A stretch of DNA of 12,942 nucleotides from an uncultured Clostridium sp. (GCA_945937855.1 CAMEUC010000020.1:1-12942), one strand, 5' to 3'; shown: positions 1 through 6,796, counted from the first letter of the stretch. The notes: a model not told the origin generated them from the letters alone. A program made the numbers and translations.

Positions 1-76
1 AACGAAGTGAATTACATTTTCTTGGATGGGGCAGTGAGAAAAATAAAATATATAACCCCGAGGAGATGCGGCGGAT
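1..76 (+). repeat. Fold-back repeat element, right half (cut by window edge)
   Basis: These 76 bases match 920-995 with only two differences (position 38 G for T, position 62 G for C, by my alignment). They are therefore the right half of the same element found in full at 849-995. The segment includes the AT-rich arm followed by CCCC and a GCGGCGGA end. It stops one base before an ATG at 77 and ends 17 bases before the ribosome binding site of the prolyl isomerase gene. The left half lies outside the window. What the element does is not known to me; the evidence is the repeat match itself. Confidence 0.85.
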
Positions 77-109
77 ATGAATAATAATTATAAAAAGGAG
101 AATGGTAAA

Positions 110-826
110 ATGAAGAAAAAAATTTTTTTAGCAAGTATAGCATTAATAATAGTGATAGGAGTAATTGCTTATATGGCATATGGCTACTATCAAAAGCAAA
201 CATTAAAAGCTGAAAATCCAATAGTGACAATGGAAATAGAAAATTATGGAACTGTAAAAATGGAATTATATCCAGAAATGGCACCAAATACAGTTAGAAA
301 CTTTATAAAATTAATAAATGAAGGATATTATAATGGATTAACATTTCATAGAGTAGAAGAAAGCTTAATACAAGGTGGAGATAAAGAAGGAACTGGTTCG
401 GGGGTAACAGAATATAGCATAGAAGGAGAATTTTCAGAAAATGGTCATACAGAAAATACATTAAGTTTTGAAAGAGGTACACTAGGTCTTGCAAGACAAG
501 ATTTTTCAATTTATTATTATTACACAGGAGATACAAGTTATTTAACTCAAGGGTATAATTCGGGCTGTGCACAATTCTTTATAACAGCAGAAGACTGTAG
601 TGATAGTTTTGATGGATATTATTGTGCATTTGGAAAAGTAATAGAAGGAATGGATATAATAGACCAAATAACTAAAATAGAAACAATAGTAGAAACAGAT
701 GAAGAAACAGGAGAAACAGAAGAAACAACAACACCTGTAAATCCACCAGTAATTAAAAATATGACTGTAGATACATTTGGAATAAAATATAATGAGCCAA
801 AGAAAATAATATATACAAACGATTAA
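110..826 (+). CDS. Membrane-anchored cyclophilin-type peptidyl-prolyl cis-trans isomerase
   Basis: The enzyme should catalyse cis-trans isomerisation of Xaa-Pro bonds and help proteins fold outside the membrane. The product is 238 aa. Residues 4-24 form one hydrophobic helix after a KKK start and there is no lipobox Cys, so it looks like an N-terminal anchor with the enzyme outside. The cyclophilin domain runs from about 37 to 190. Visible family motifs are FHRV (79-82, catalytic Arg81), QGGD (88-91), QFFI (155-158) and AFGKVIEGMDIID. The usual active-site Trp and His are replaced (SFDGYY region), as in many bacterial cyclophilins. A Tyr-rich loop (134-149) extends the domain. The start at 110 is chosen because AAAAGGAG at 93-100 lies at good spacing; the in-frame ATG at 77 has no such site and abuts the repeat. 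The Glu/Thr-rich stretch at about 191-209 is probably a flexible linker. Family assignment is firm; the folding client is unknown. Confidence 0.93.
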   Translation: MKKKIFLASIALIIVIGVIAYMAYGYYQKQTLKAENPIVTMEIENYGTVKMELYPEMAPNTVRNFIKLINEGYYNGLTFHRVEESLIQGGDKEGTGSGVTEYSIEGEFSENGHTENTLSFERGTLGLARQDFSIYYYYTGDTSYLTQGYNSGCAQFFITAEDCSDSFDGYYCAFGKVIEGMDIIDQITKIETIVETDEETGETEETTTPVNPPVIKNMTVDTFGIKYNEPKKIIYTND

Positions 827-848
827 GTTTTTGATAATTAGTAGATGA

Positions 849-995
849 TAGCCGCACGCAGGGGCTTATATATTTTATTTTTAGAGCGACTCCGGGGTGA
901 CCGCCTTAGAAAATGTTTGAACGAAGTGAATTACATTTTCTTGGATGGGGCAGTGATAAAAATAAAATATATAACCCCGACGAGATGCGGCGGAT
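849..995 (+). repeat. Fold-back repeat element, full copy (long inverted repeat)
   Basis: The 147-base element has paired ends. GCCGCA at 851-856 pairs with TGCGGC at 986-991, GGGG at 861-864 with CCCC at 975-978, and the 17 bases at 866-882 are a perfect reverse complement of 958-974. An inner stem pairs GAAAATGT (908-915) with ACATTTTC (933-940). The right half is repeated at 1-76, related ends occur at 4688-4820 in the other orientation, and the left end recurs at 12870. The structure resembles a MITE-like or REP/BOX-like mobile repeat, or a structured RNA. No transposase is present. It ends 33 bases before the glycyl-tRNA synthetase start codon, and an open frame through it (from 845) would wrongly extend that protein by 61 residues. 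Confidence 0.85.
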
Positions 996-1027
996 TTTTA
1001 GATTTAAAAAGAAAAGAGGAATTATTT

Positions 1028-2416
1028 ATGGCACAGAAATCAATGGAAAAAATAGTAGCATTATGCAAAAACAGAGGATACATATACCCAGGTTCTGAAA
1101 TTTATGGAGGACTTGCAAATGCATGGGATTATGGCCCATTAGGAGCAGAACTAAAGAAAAATATAAAAGATATGTGGTGGCAAAAATTTATAAAAGAATC
1201 AAAATACAATGTTGGAATAGATGCTGCAATAATAATGAATCCACAAGTATGGGTAACAACAGGACATGTAGGAGGATTTAGTGACCCACTTATAGATTGT
1301 AAAGAATGTAAAACAAGACATAGAGCCGATAAACTAATAGAAGAGTGGGGCTTTAAAAATGGTAAAGATATTTCAGGCTTAGATGGTTGGACAAATGAAC
1401 AATTAGTAGATTTTATAAAAGAAAATAAAATAACATGCCCTAATTGTGGAAAACAAAATTTTACAGAAATAAGAAAATTTAACCTTATGTTTAAAACTTA
1501 TATGGGTGTAACAGAAGATTCAAAATCTGAGGTATACTTAAGACCAGAAACAGCACAAGGAATGTTTGTAAACTTCAAAAACGTACAAAGAACAACTAGA
1601 AGAAGACTTCCAATGGGAATAGGACAAATGGGACGTTCTTTTAGGAATGAAATAACACCAGGAAATTTTATATTTAGAACAAGAGAATTTGAACAAATGG
1701 AATTAGAATTTTTCTGTAAACCAGGAACAGATTTAGAATGGTACGAATATTGGAAAAATTTCTGCAAAAACTGGTTATTAAGTATAGGAATAAAAGAAGA
1801 AAATTTAAGAATGAGAGAACATTCAAAAGAGGAACTTTGTTTTTACAGTAAAGGAACAACAGATATAGAATATTTATTCCCATTTGGTTGGGGAGAACTT
1901 TGGGGAATTGCAGATAGAACAGATTACGATTTATCAAGACATATGGAGGCTTCAAAAGAAGATTTAACATATTTAGACCCAGAAACAAACGAAAGATATG
2001 TCCCATATTGTGTAGAACCAGCTGTTGGTGTAGACAGAATATTTTTAACAGTAATGTGTGATGCATATGATGAGGAAGAAATTGCTGAAGGTGATGTAAG
2101 AACAGTGCTACACTTACACCCATCTATAGCACCATATAAAGTAGCAGTATTACCACTATCTAAGAAATTATCAGAAAAAGCAACAGAAGTATTTGATAAA
2201 TTATCTAAAAAATATATGTGTGAATATGATGAAGCTGGAAGCATAGGAAAAAGATATAGAAGAGAAGACGAAATAGGAACACCATATTGTATCACAATAG
2301 ATTTTGAAACTGAAAATGATAATTCAGTAACAATAAGAGATAGGGACACAATGGAACAAGTAAGAATAAATATAGATGAACTAGAAAACTGGATAGATAA
2401 AAAATTAGGCTGTTAA
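1028..2416 (+). CDS. glyQS: Glycine--tRNA ligase, single-chain dimeric type
   Basis: A cytoplasmic class II aminoacyl-tRNA synthetase that charges tRNA-Gly with glycine using ATP. The product is 462 aa, the normal length for the alpha2 type. The N-terminal part has the family stretch SEIYGGLANAWDYGPLGAEL (23-42). Cys91/Cys94 and Cys137/Cys140 form a probable zinc site. LRPETAQGMF (171-180) and the motif 2 region FRNEITPGNFIFRTREFEQ (205-223) shape the active site, motif 3 lies around VGVDRIFL (333-340), and the anticodon-binding domain starts near PSIAPYKVAVLPL (365-377). The start is ATG at 1028, preceded by AAGAGGA at 1014-1020; earlier in-frame codons read through the repeat element. I see no T-box leader upstream, although this gene is often T-box controlled in Firmicutes. 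A terminator-like hairpin lies about 140 bases downstream. Confidence 0.97.
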   Translation: MAQKSMEKIVALCKNRGYIYPGSEIYGGLANAWDYGPLGAELKKNIKDMWWQKFIKESKYNVGIDAAIIMNPQVWVTTGHVGGFSDPLIDCKECKTRHRADKLIEEWGFKNGKDISGLDGWTNEQLVDFIKENKITCPNCGKQNFTEIRKFNLMFKTYMGVTEDSKSEVYLRPETAQGMFVNFKNVQRTTRRRLPMGIGQMGRSFRNEITPGNFIFRTREFEQMELEFFCKPGTDLEWYEYWKNFCKNWLLSIGIKEENLRMREHSKEELCFYSKGTTDIEYLFPFGWGELWGIADRTDYDLSRHMEASKEDLTYLDPETNERYVPYCVEPAVGVDRIFLTVMCDAYDEEEIAEGDVRTVLHLHPSIAPYKVAVLPLSKKLSEKATEVFDKLSKKYMCEYDEAGSIGKRYRREDEIGTPYCITIDFETENDNSVTIRDRDTMEQVRINIDELENWIDKKLGC

Positions 2417-2555
2417 TAAAAAATAACTAGATTTTAGAAATTAGAGGTTAGAATATATAAATATAATTTTTGATGTCGACTTTAGATTTGAGTGAGAAAT
2501 AGAAATTGTTATATTAAAAAATGAGGGATGTTCATGGACAAAAGCGTTAGATTTT

Positions 2556-2583
2556 GGGCCTGAATGAAAGAGGCTCGTTTTTT
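2556..2583 (+). terminator. Probable rho-independent terminator after glycyl-tRNA synthetase
   Basis: GGGCCT (2556-2561) pairs with AGGCTC (2571-2576), with one G-U pair and a 9-base loop, followed by G and six T (2578-2583). The rest of the gap between 2417 and 2681 is AT-rich and has no clear gene. A short frame here (2534-2656, one TGA inside) is discussed as a finding. The hairpin lies close to the next gene, so it could also act as a leader attenuator. Confidence 0.6.
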
Positions 2584-2681
2584 ATTATTACAATTTCTTT
2601 TCGAGCGTATTGATAAGGAGACGAAAAAATTATATTTATATATTAAAAATTTTTAATTACAAAAATTACAGAGGTGAAGTA

Positions 2682-4322
2682 ATGCAAATAAAGTACAAAG
2701 ATATAATTATAGATGTAAAGAAAGGCACAAAAGTTAATGAGCTTTTAAAAAAACAAATTGAAGAAAAAGAACTAAAACCAATAGCTTGTAGGTTTAATAA
2801 TGAAGTAAAAAGATTAGATTTTGAAATAGTAGAAGACGGAGAAATAGAGCTTATTGATGTAACCAATAAAGATGGTATGAGGGTATATAAAAGAGGTCTT
2901 ATTTTCATTGTATGTATGGCATTTAAAACACTATTCCCAGATGCTAAACTTACAATAGATTATCAACTTTACCATTCAATGTTTTGCACCATAGAAGGTA
3001 TTACAATAACAGAAGAAATATTAAAACAAGTAAAAAATAAAGTAAATGAAATTATATCTAAAAATATACCAATAATAAAAAAAGTTATGACAAGGAAACA
3101 AGCAATAAAATTCTATAAAGATTCAAACGATATGAGGGGAAAACTACAACTAGAACTATCAAGAAGAGATATTGTAACACTATATTATTGTGAAAATTAT
3201 TATAATTATTTGTATGGTGTAATGCCAATGTCTACGGGAGATATTAGAGAATATGAACTTGTAAAATATGACAATGGATTTTTAATTAGATATCCTAGTA
3301 GAAAAACCCCTGAAAAAGTTCCTGAACTTAAAGATACAACTAAATTATACAATGCTTTAAAAGAAAATGCTAAAACTCACAAAATTTTAGATATATATAC
3401 ATTACATCAATTAAATACTATTGTAAGAAAGGGAAATATAAAAGAATATATTTTATTAGATGAAGCATTACATGAAAAGCAAATTGCAAACATTGCAGAT
3501 GCAATAGCAAGTAACCCTAAAATAAAAGTAGTTGCTATTGCTGGACCATCATCATCAGGTAAAACAACATTTTCTAAAAGATTAGGAATACAATTAAGAT
3601 TAAATAGATTGAAACCAGTAACAATTTCTGTAGATAACTACTTTGTAGAAAGAGAAAACACACCTTTAGACAAAGACGGAAACTACGATTTTGAATGTAT
3701 AGAAGCAATAGATACTAAGCTCTTAAATAGTGATATTATGAAATTACTAAATGGAGAAGAAATAAAAGCACCAACTTTTAATTTCCATACAGGACATAAA
3801 GAATATTTAGGAAATACAATGAAACTTGCTGATGATGAAATATTAATAATGGAGGGAATTCATTGTTTAAATGATGAACTAACATATTTAATTCCTAAAG
3901 AACAAAAATTTAAAGTATATATAAGTGCATTAACAGTATTAAATATTGATAATTACAACAGAATATCAACAACAGATACAAGATTAATAAGAAGAATGGT
4001 AAGGGATAAACAATTTAGAGGATATAGCGCTATGCATACTTTAGAAATGTGGCCATCAGTAAATAATGGGGAAGAAAAAAATATATTTACTTTCCAAGAA
4101 GAAGCAGATGCAATGTTTAATTCATCTTTTATTTACGAATTAGGTGTTTTAAAGAAATATGCGATGCCATTACTTAAAGAAATAGATAATAGTTCTCCAC
4201 TATATTCAGAAGCAAAAAGAATATACACAATGCTTTCTTATTTTGAAACAATAGATTCAAAAGATATACCTGCAAATTCACTTCTTAGAGAATTTATAGG
4301 TGGGTCTGTATTTGAAGAATAG
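2682..4322 (+). CDS. Nucleoside (uridine) kinase-like P-loop protein with N-terminal TGS domain
   Basis: The predicted role is ATP-dependent phosphorylation of a nucleoside or similar small substrate in the cytoplasm; the true substrate is not known to me. The product is 546 aa. Residues 1-60 look like a TGS (ThrRS-type) domain. They are followed by a region resembling the tRNA-synthetase second additional domain (about 70-200, with LTIDYQLYHSMFCTI). The C-terminal half is a uridine kinase/phosphoribulokinase-type fold, with Walker A GPSSSGKTT at 288-296, SVDNYF at 316-321, and an ILIMEGIH strand after about residue 385. The domain order matches a Firmicutes family usually named nucleoside kinase. 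The start is ATG at 2682 with GAGGTGA at 2671-2677; the TTG at 2610 has no sensible ribosome site. A weak promoter may lie at 2610-2615 (TTGATA) and 2631-2636 (TATATT), but its spacing is only 15. The next gene follows after 8 bases. Confidence 0.88.
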   Translation: MQIKYKDIIIDVKKGTKVNELLKKQIEEKELKPIACRFNNEVKRLDFEIVEDGEIELIDVTNKDGMRVYKRGLIFIVCMAFKTLFPDAKLTIDYQLYHSMFCTIEGITITEEILKQVKNKVNEIISKNIPIIKKVMTRKQAIKFYKDSNDMRGKLQLELSRRDIVTLYYCENYYNYLYGVMPMSTGDIREYELVKYDNGFLIRYPSRKTPEKVPELKDTTKLYNALKENAKTHKILDIYTLHQLNTIVRKGNIKEYILLDEALHEKQIANIADAIASNPKIKVVAIAGPSSSGKTTFSKRLGIQLRLNRLKPVTISVDNYFVERENTPLDKDGNYDFECIEAIDTKLLNSDIMKLLNGEEIKAPTFNFHTGHKEYLGNTMKLADDEILIMEGIHCLNDELTYLIPKEQKFKVYISALTVLNIDNYNRISTTDTRLIRRMVRDKQFRGYSAMHTLEMWPSVNNGEEKNIFTFQEEADAMFNSSFIYELGVLKKYAMPLLKEIDNSSPLYSEAKRIYTMLSYFETIDSKDIPANSLLREFIGGSVFEE

Positions 4323-4330
4323 GAGAAAAA

Positions 4331-4642
4331 ATGGAATCTTTATTCACTAAAATAGACGAAGAATTTATATGCGAAAACTGTGGCAAAAAAGTAAAAAAAT
4401 TAGGATATTCTTGTAGAAATCACTGTAATTATTGTCTGCATTCAAAACACGTAGACATAAACCCAGGAGACAGGCAAGAAACTTGCCATGGAATATTAGA
4501 ACCTATTGGAATAGAACTAAGTAATAAAAAAGGGTATGTAATAGTTTTTAGATGTAAAAAATGTGGACAAATTAGAAAAAATAAAGCAGCAGAGGACGAC
4601 AATATGGATTTAATAATAAAATTAAGTGCGAAACAATATTAA
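4331..4642 (+). CDS. RNHCP domain protein (small Cys-rich, probable zinc-binding)
   Basis: This 103-aa cytoplasmic protein belongs to the RNHCP family (Pfam PF12647), which has no established biochemical role. The signature CRNHCNYCLHSKHVD lies at 28-42, with Asn in place of the usual Pro. Cys pairs at 14/17, 32/35 and 75/78 and further Cys at 28 and 52 suggest one or two zinc ribbons. The ribosome site AGGAG overlaps the stop codon of the kinase gene (TAG at 4320-4322), so the two genes should be translated from one transcript. In the C-terminal part, FRCKKCGQIRKNKAAEDD is typical of the family. The family is clear from the motif; the function stays open, with nucleic-acid binding as a guess. 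Confidence 0.9.
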   Translation: MESLFTKIDEEFICENCGKKVKKLGYSCRNHCNYCLHSKHVDINPGDRQETCHGILEPIGIELSNKKGYVIVFRCKKCGQIRKNKAAEDDNMDLIIKLSAKQY

Positions 4643-4687
4643 ATAATAATTTGTGTAAATAATTTGATTATTGAAAATATCAAAAGA

Positions 4688-4820
4688 AATCCGCCAAATC
4701 TCGTCGGGGTTTATATATTTTTTTATCAAGAAAAGTCGTCAGGTTTATAGGGTAATCCGGCAGCCGTGCCGGACGACCGTTTTCTTTCTAAAAAAATATA
4801 TAACACCCTAGGAGCGGATT
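4688..4820 (-). repeat. Fold-back repeat element, full copy in opposite orientation
   Basis: The ends read AATCCGCC...TCGTCGGGG at the left and CACCCTAGGAGCGGATT at the right, matching the right end of the 849-995 copy when reversed. The 14 bases at 4712-4725 are a perfect reverse complement of 4789-4802. AGAAAA (4729-4734) pairs with TTTTCT (4780-4785), GTCGTC (4735-4740) with GACGAC (4772-4777), and TCCGGCA (4756-4762) with TGCCGGA (4767-4773). The core differs from the other copies, so what is kept is the ends and the ability to fold. It lies between two convergent genes and could stop transcription from both sides. Confidence 0.75.
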
Positions 4821-4844
4821 ATTAAAAAGCTCAAACAAATTATA

Positions 4845-5747
4845 TTACTCTAAATTTTCTAAAGCCTCAATTCTCTCATCTATACTTGGATGAGTATCTA
4901 AAAGACCAGCTTTTCTTTTCTTCTTATCTGGATTATCCTTAAAAGGATTTACAATATACATATGAGCAGTTGCATTATTTACAGAATTTAATTCATTTGG
5001 GTCAGCATCTAACTTCTTTAAAGCAGATATCAATCCTTGAGGATTTCTTGTTATTTCTACTGCAGTTGCATCAGCTAAAAATTCTCTCCTTCTTGAAATT
5101 GCCATTTGCATTATTTTAGCAAAAATAGGACCTAAAATTAAAAAGATTAGACCAATAACCATTAATATTGCAGAACCTTTATTATCATCATCTCTATCAC
5201 GCCTTCTACCATAAAAACAAATCCTAGTAAACATATCGGAAAGCATTACAATAAAACCAACCATAACAGTGACCACAGCAGAAAGCCTAATATCATAATT
5301 TTTAATATGCCCCATTTCATGAGCAATTACTCCTTCTAACTCATAATAATCAAGTTTTTCCAAAAGGCCAGTAGTTACGCAAATAATAGCATGCTCTGGG
5401 TCACGACCAGTAGCAAAAGCATTAGGTTGTGGATCATCTACAACATATAGCTTAGGCTGACAAGGTAAACCAGAAGAAATCATAAGTGCTTCAAAAATAT
5501 GCACTAATTTTTTATCTTCCTCTAAAGTAGCAGGTCTTGCTTTAGAAACTTTCAAAATAATTTTATCACTGTTATAATATGAAGCAAAACATGATAAAAT
5601 AGAAAATAATAATGCAACAAAAATAGCCACAGGAGCACTAACATCAAAAGCTAAACAAATATAGTATAAAATCAAAGTAATCATTATAATAAAACCACCA
5701 ATAATTACAAGGGTTTTATTCTTATTCTTTTTAATATCATCAAACAT
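4845..5747 (-). CDS. htpX: HtpX-family M48 zinc metalloprotease, membrane-bound
   Basis: Predicted to cleave damaged or misfolded membrane proteins as part of envelope quality control. The product is 300 aa. Two membrane helices near the N-terminus cover about residues 12-33 and 37-57, and two more follow the active site at about 155-175 and 191-213. The zinc motif HEMGH is at 143-147 (His143, His147, catalytic Glu144), and the third ligand Glu222 lies in RRREFLADA. DPQPNAFATGRDPEHA (105-120) is a typical M48B stretch, and the C-terminal THPSIDERIEAL is also characteristic. The start at 5747 is chosen over the TTG at 5762 because AGGTGA lies four bases upstream of the ATG. It is transcribed alone toward the fold-back repeat at 4688-4820, opposite to its neighbours. 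A strong extended -10 lies just upstream. Confidence 0.95.
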   Translation of the reverse strand: MFDDIKKNKNKTLVIIGGFIIMITLILYYICLAFDVSAPVAIFVALLFSILSCFASYYNSDKIILKVSKARPATLEEDKKLVHIFEALMISSGLPCQPKLYVVDDPQPNAFATGRDPEHAIICVTTGLLEKLDYYELEGVIAHEMGHIKNYDIRLSAVVTVMVGFIVMLSDMFTRICFYGRRRDRDDDNKGSAILMVIGLIFLILGPIFAKIMQMAISRRREFLADATAVEITRNPQGLISALKKLDADPNELNSVNNATAHMYIVNPFKDNPDKKKRKAGLLDTHPSIDERIEALENLE

Positions 5748-5764
5748 AAAATCACCTAACAACT

Positions 5765-5773
5765 ATTATAGCA
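5765..5773 (-). promoter_or_regulatory. Extended -10 promoter for the htpX gene
   Basis: On the minus strand the sequence TGCTATAAT is an exact extended -10 (TGnTATAAT), ending 17 bases before the ATG at 5747. The -35 area is only AT-rich, which fits a promoter relying on the TG extension. The transcript leader would be very short and would still contain the AGGTGA ribosome site. Confidence 0.6.
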
Positions 5774-5810
5774 TAATATTTATAAAAATAAAATATATAA
5801 TTTATAGTTT

Positions 5811-6319
5811 CCTAATGAGACAAAACATATAAACAAAACTATGAAAAGAAACATAGAAAGATTTCCAGAAGACTTTTGTCTTCAATTAAGTCGGTAAAGA
5901 ATTAAAGGAAATGTGGTTCCAAAATGGAACCACATTAGATAATATAAACATGAAATATAGAAGCGAGAAATATTTACCGTATGTATATACTGAACAATGG
6001 ATATCAATGATTTAAGGGTTATTAAAAAATGAAACAGCAATTCAAGTAAGTATAAATATCATGAGAGCTTTTGTAGAAAAATGTAAGGGTAGTGATACTA
6101 ATATCAAATAAAAGCAACATATCAAAAATAGATATACAAAAATTTAATAAAGAATATCCTGTTTTAGAAATTAGTAAAACAAATAAATTTCATGATAGAT
6201 TTATAGTAATTGACAATAAAGAATTATACCATTGTGGAGCATCTTTAAAAGACTTAGGCAAAAAATGTTTTGCAATTAATAAAATGGGAAATTTAGAGTT
6301 TATAAATAAAATAATTTAA
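5811..6319 (+). pseudogene. Decayed ORF6N-domain (phage-type) protein gene
   Basis: Three frames together spell one recognisable protein. Frame one (from 5811) gives PNETKHINKTMKRNIERFP and EDFCLQL, typical of the ORF6N domain found in phage and prophage proteins. After a shift near 5890-5900, frame two reads KELKEMWFQNGTT, then RSEKYLPYVYTEQ, is cut by TAA at 6013-6015, and continues as GLLKNETAIQVSINIMRAFV to TAA at 6109. Frame three (from GTG at 6092) gives the C-terminal part with FHDRFIVIDNKELYHCGA and SLKDLGKKCFAI, which I recognise as a tail often joined to ORF6N domains. The N-terminus is missing and the middle is probably shortened. Intact proteins of this kind are phage or island proteins thought to act as antirepressor-like regulators. 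It is not expected to make a working product; the last 75-codon frame lacks a good ribosome site. Confidence 0.85.
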
Positions 6320-6323
6320 AAAT

Positions 6324-6350
6324 CATATATTAGAAATATGTTAAAAATAT
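6324..6350 (+). repeat. 27-nt direct repeat, copy 1 (upstream of a promoter)
   Basis: This stretch matches 6767-6793 at about 22-23 of 27 positions, sharing ATATATTAGAAATA and a following GT-AAAA. It ends nine bases before the -35 box of the promoter at 6359-6387. It could be an operator or UP-like element, or a trace of duplication. The sequence is AT-rich, so chance similarity cannot be excluded. Confidence 0.45.
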
Positions 6351-6358
6351 GTATAACC

Positions 6359-6387
6359 TTTACTTTTAGTTAAGTTCATGTTAAAAT
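6359..6387 (+). promoter_or_regulatory. Promoter of the small interrupted gene
   Basis: TTTACT (6359-6364), a 17-base spacer and TAAAAT (6382-6387) with a TG extension (TGTTAAAAT) form a good housekeeping-type promoter. A strong ribosome site, GAAGGAGGT at 6413-6421, follows and leads to the ATG at 6430. Confidence 0.5.
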
Positions 6388-6429
6388 AGTATTGCATTAT
6401 AGGTAAATATTTGAAGGAGGTTTCTTACA

Positions 6430-6672
6430 ATGTTGCGAGCTAATGAAAGCAAGTTTTCACTTTCCTTGGAAGTTAGACAACTGTGGGAAAGACTACAGAT
6501 GCAAGGACGGACAGAAGAATTTGAAACAGAATTCTAGAAAACAAAACAGGGGATAATGGATGAGCAGGCCCTGAAAAGAAGAAACCAGGTAGCTGTTAAA
6601 GTTACCATAGAACAACGACCTGAAGATAACATGCAGCATGTATATATCGAAACAAGGTCGATAAAGATGTAA
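6430..6672 (+). pseudogene. Small unknown gene interrupted by an in-frame TAG (35 + 44 codons)
   Basis: I do not recognise this family. The frame opens at ATG 6430 with a strong ribosome site (GAAGGAGGT at 6413-6421) and a promoter at 6359-6387. It reads 35 residues (beginning MLRANESKFSLSLEVRQLWE) to TAG at 6535-6537. The same frame then continues without another stop for 44 codons (KTKQGIMDEQALKRRNQVAV onward) to TAA at 6670-6672. The second part looks like real protein: charged helix, then alternating hydrophobic residues. G+C over 6481-6600 is about 42 %, clearly above the neighbours near 28 %, which suggests transfer from elsewhere. A perfect palindrome starts right after the stop. Either the gene is broken by one amber mutation, or only the 35-aa peptide is made; read-through is possible but unsupported. 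No membrane segment or catalytic motif is visible. Confidence 0.5.
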
Positions 6673-6710
6673 AACAAGAAGGGAGAATCATATGATTCTC
6701 CCTTCTTGTT
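6673..6710. terminator. Perfect 38-nt palindrome, probable (bidirectional) terminator hairpin
   Basis: Bases 6673-6691 and 6692-6710 are exact reverse complements of 19 bases each, with a GAAGGGAGAA core. The hairpin starts directly after the stop codon of the small gene. On the plus strand the following TTAATCC is a poor T-tract; on the minus strand the exit sequence TTGTTTTAC is somewhat better. The position argues for a terminator, but the exact symmetry would also suit a protein binding site. Confidence 0.65.
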
Positions 6711-6766
6711 AATCCGAATGCAAATTCTTTAGATATGTTAGAAAAAATAAAAATACATTGAAAAAT

Positions 6767-6793
6767 GATATATTAGAAATACGTCAAAATTAT
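6767..6793 (+). repeat. 27-nt direct repeat, copy 2 (upstream of a promoter)
   Basis: Second copy of the sequence at 6324-6350, ending four bases before the -35 box at 6797. The two copies bracket the GC-richer small gene and its palindrome. Confidence 0.45.
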
Positions 6794-6796
6794 CTA

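Noticed and set aside
880..1027. T-box riboswitch before glycyl-tRNA synthetase
   Set aside because: GGGTGACCGCC at about 895-905 vaguely recalls the T-box sequence, but the AANNTGGNACCGCG core and terminator/antiterminator are missing, and a related sequence recurs at 12924-12932 far from any synthetase, so it belongs to the repeat element.
913..1098. 61-codon open frame
   Set aside because: It overlaps the repeat and the true synthetase start in another frame, has no ribosome site and no recognisable protein character.
1674..2349. Long minus-strand open frames opposite the synthetase
   Set aside because: They are Leu/Ser/Phe-rich shadows of AT-rich, purine-biased coding sequence, with no ribosome sites and no family features.
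6092..6319. A separate intact 75-aa gene
   Set aside because: The product matches the C-terminal tail expected for the ORF6N protein whose N-terminal part lies directly upstream in other frames, and there is no ribosome site before the GTG.
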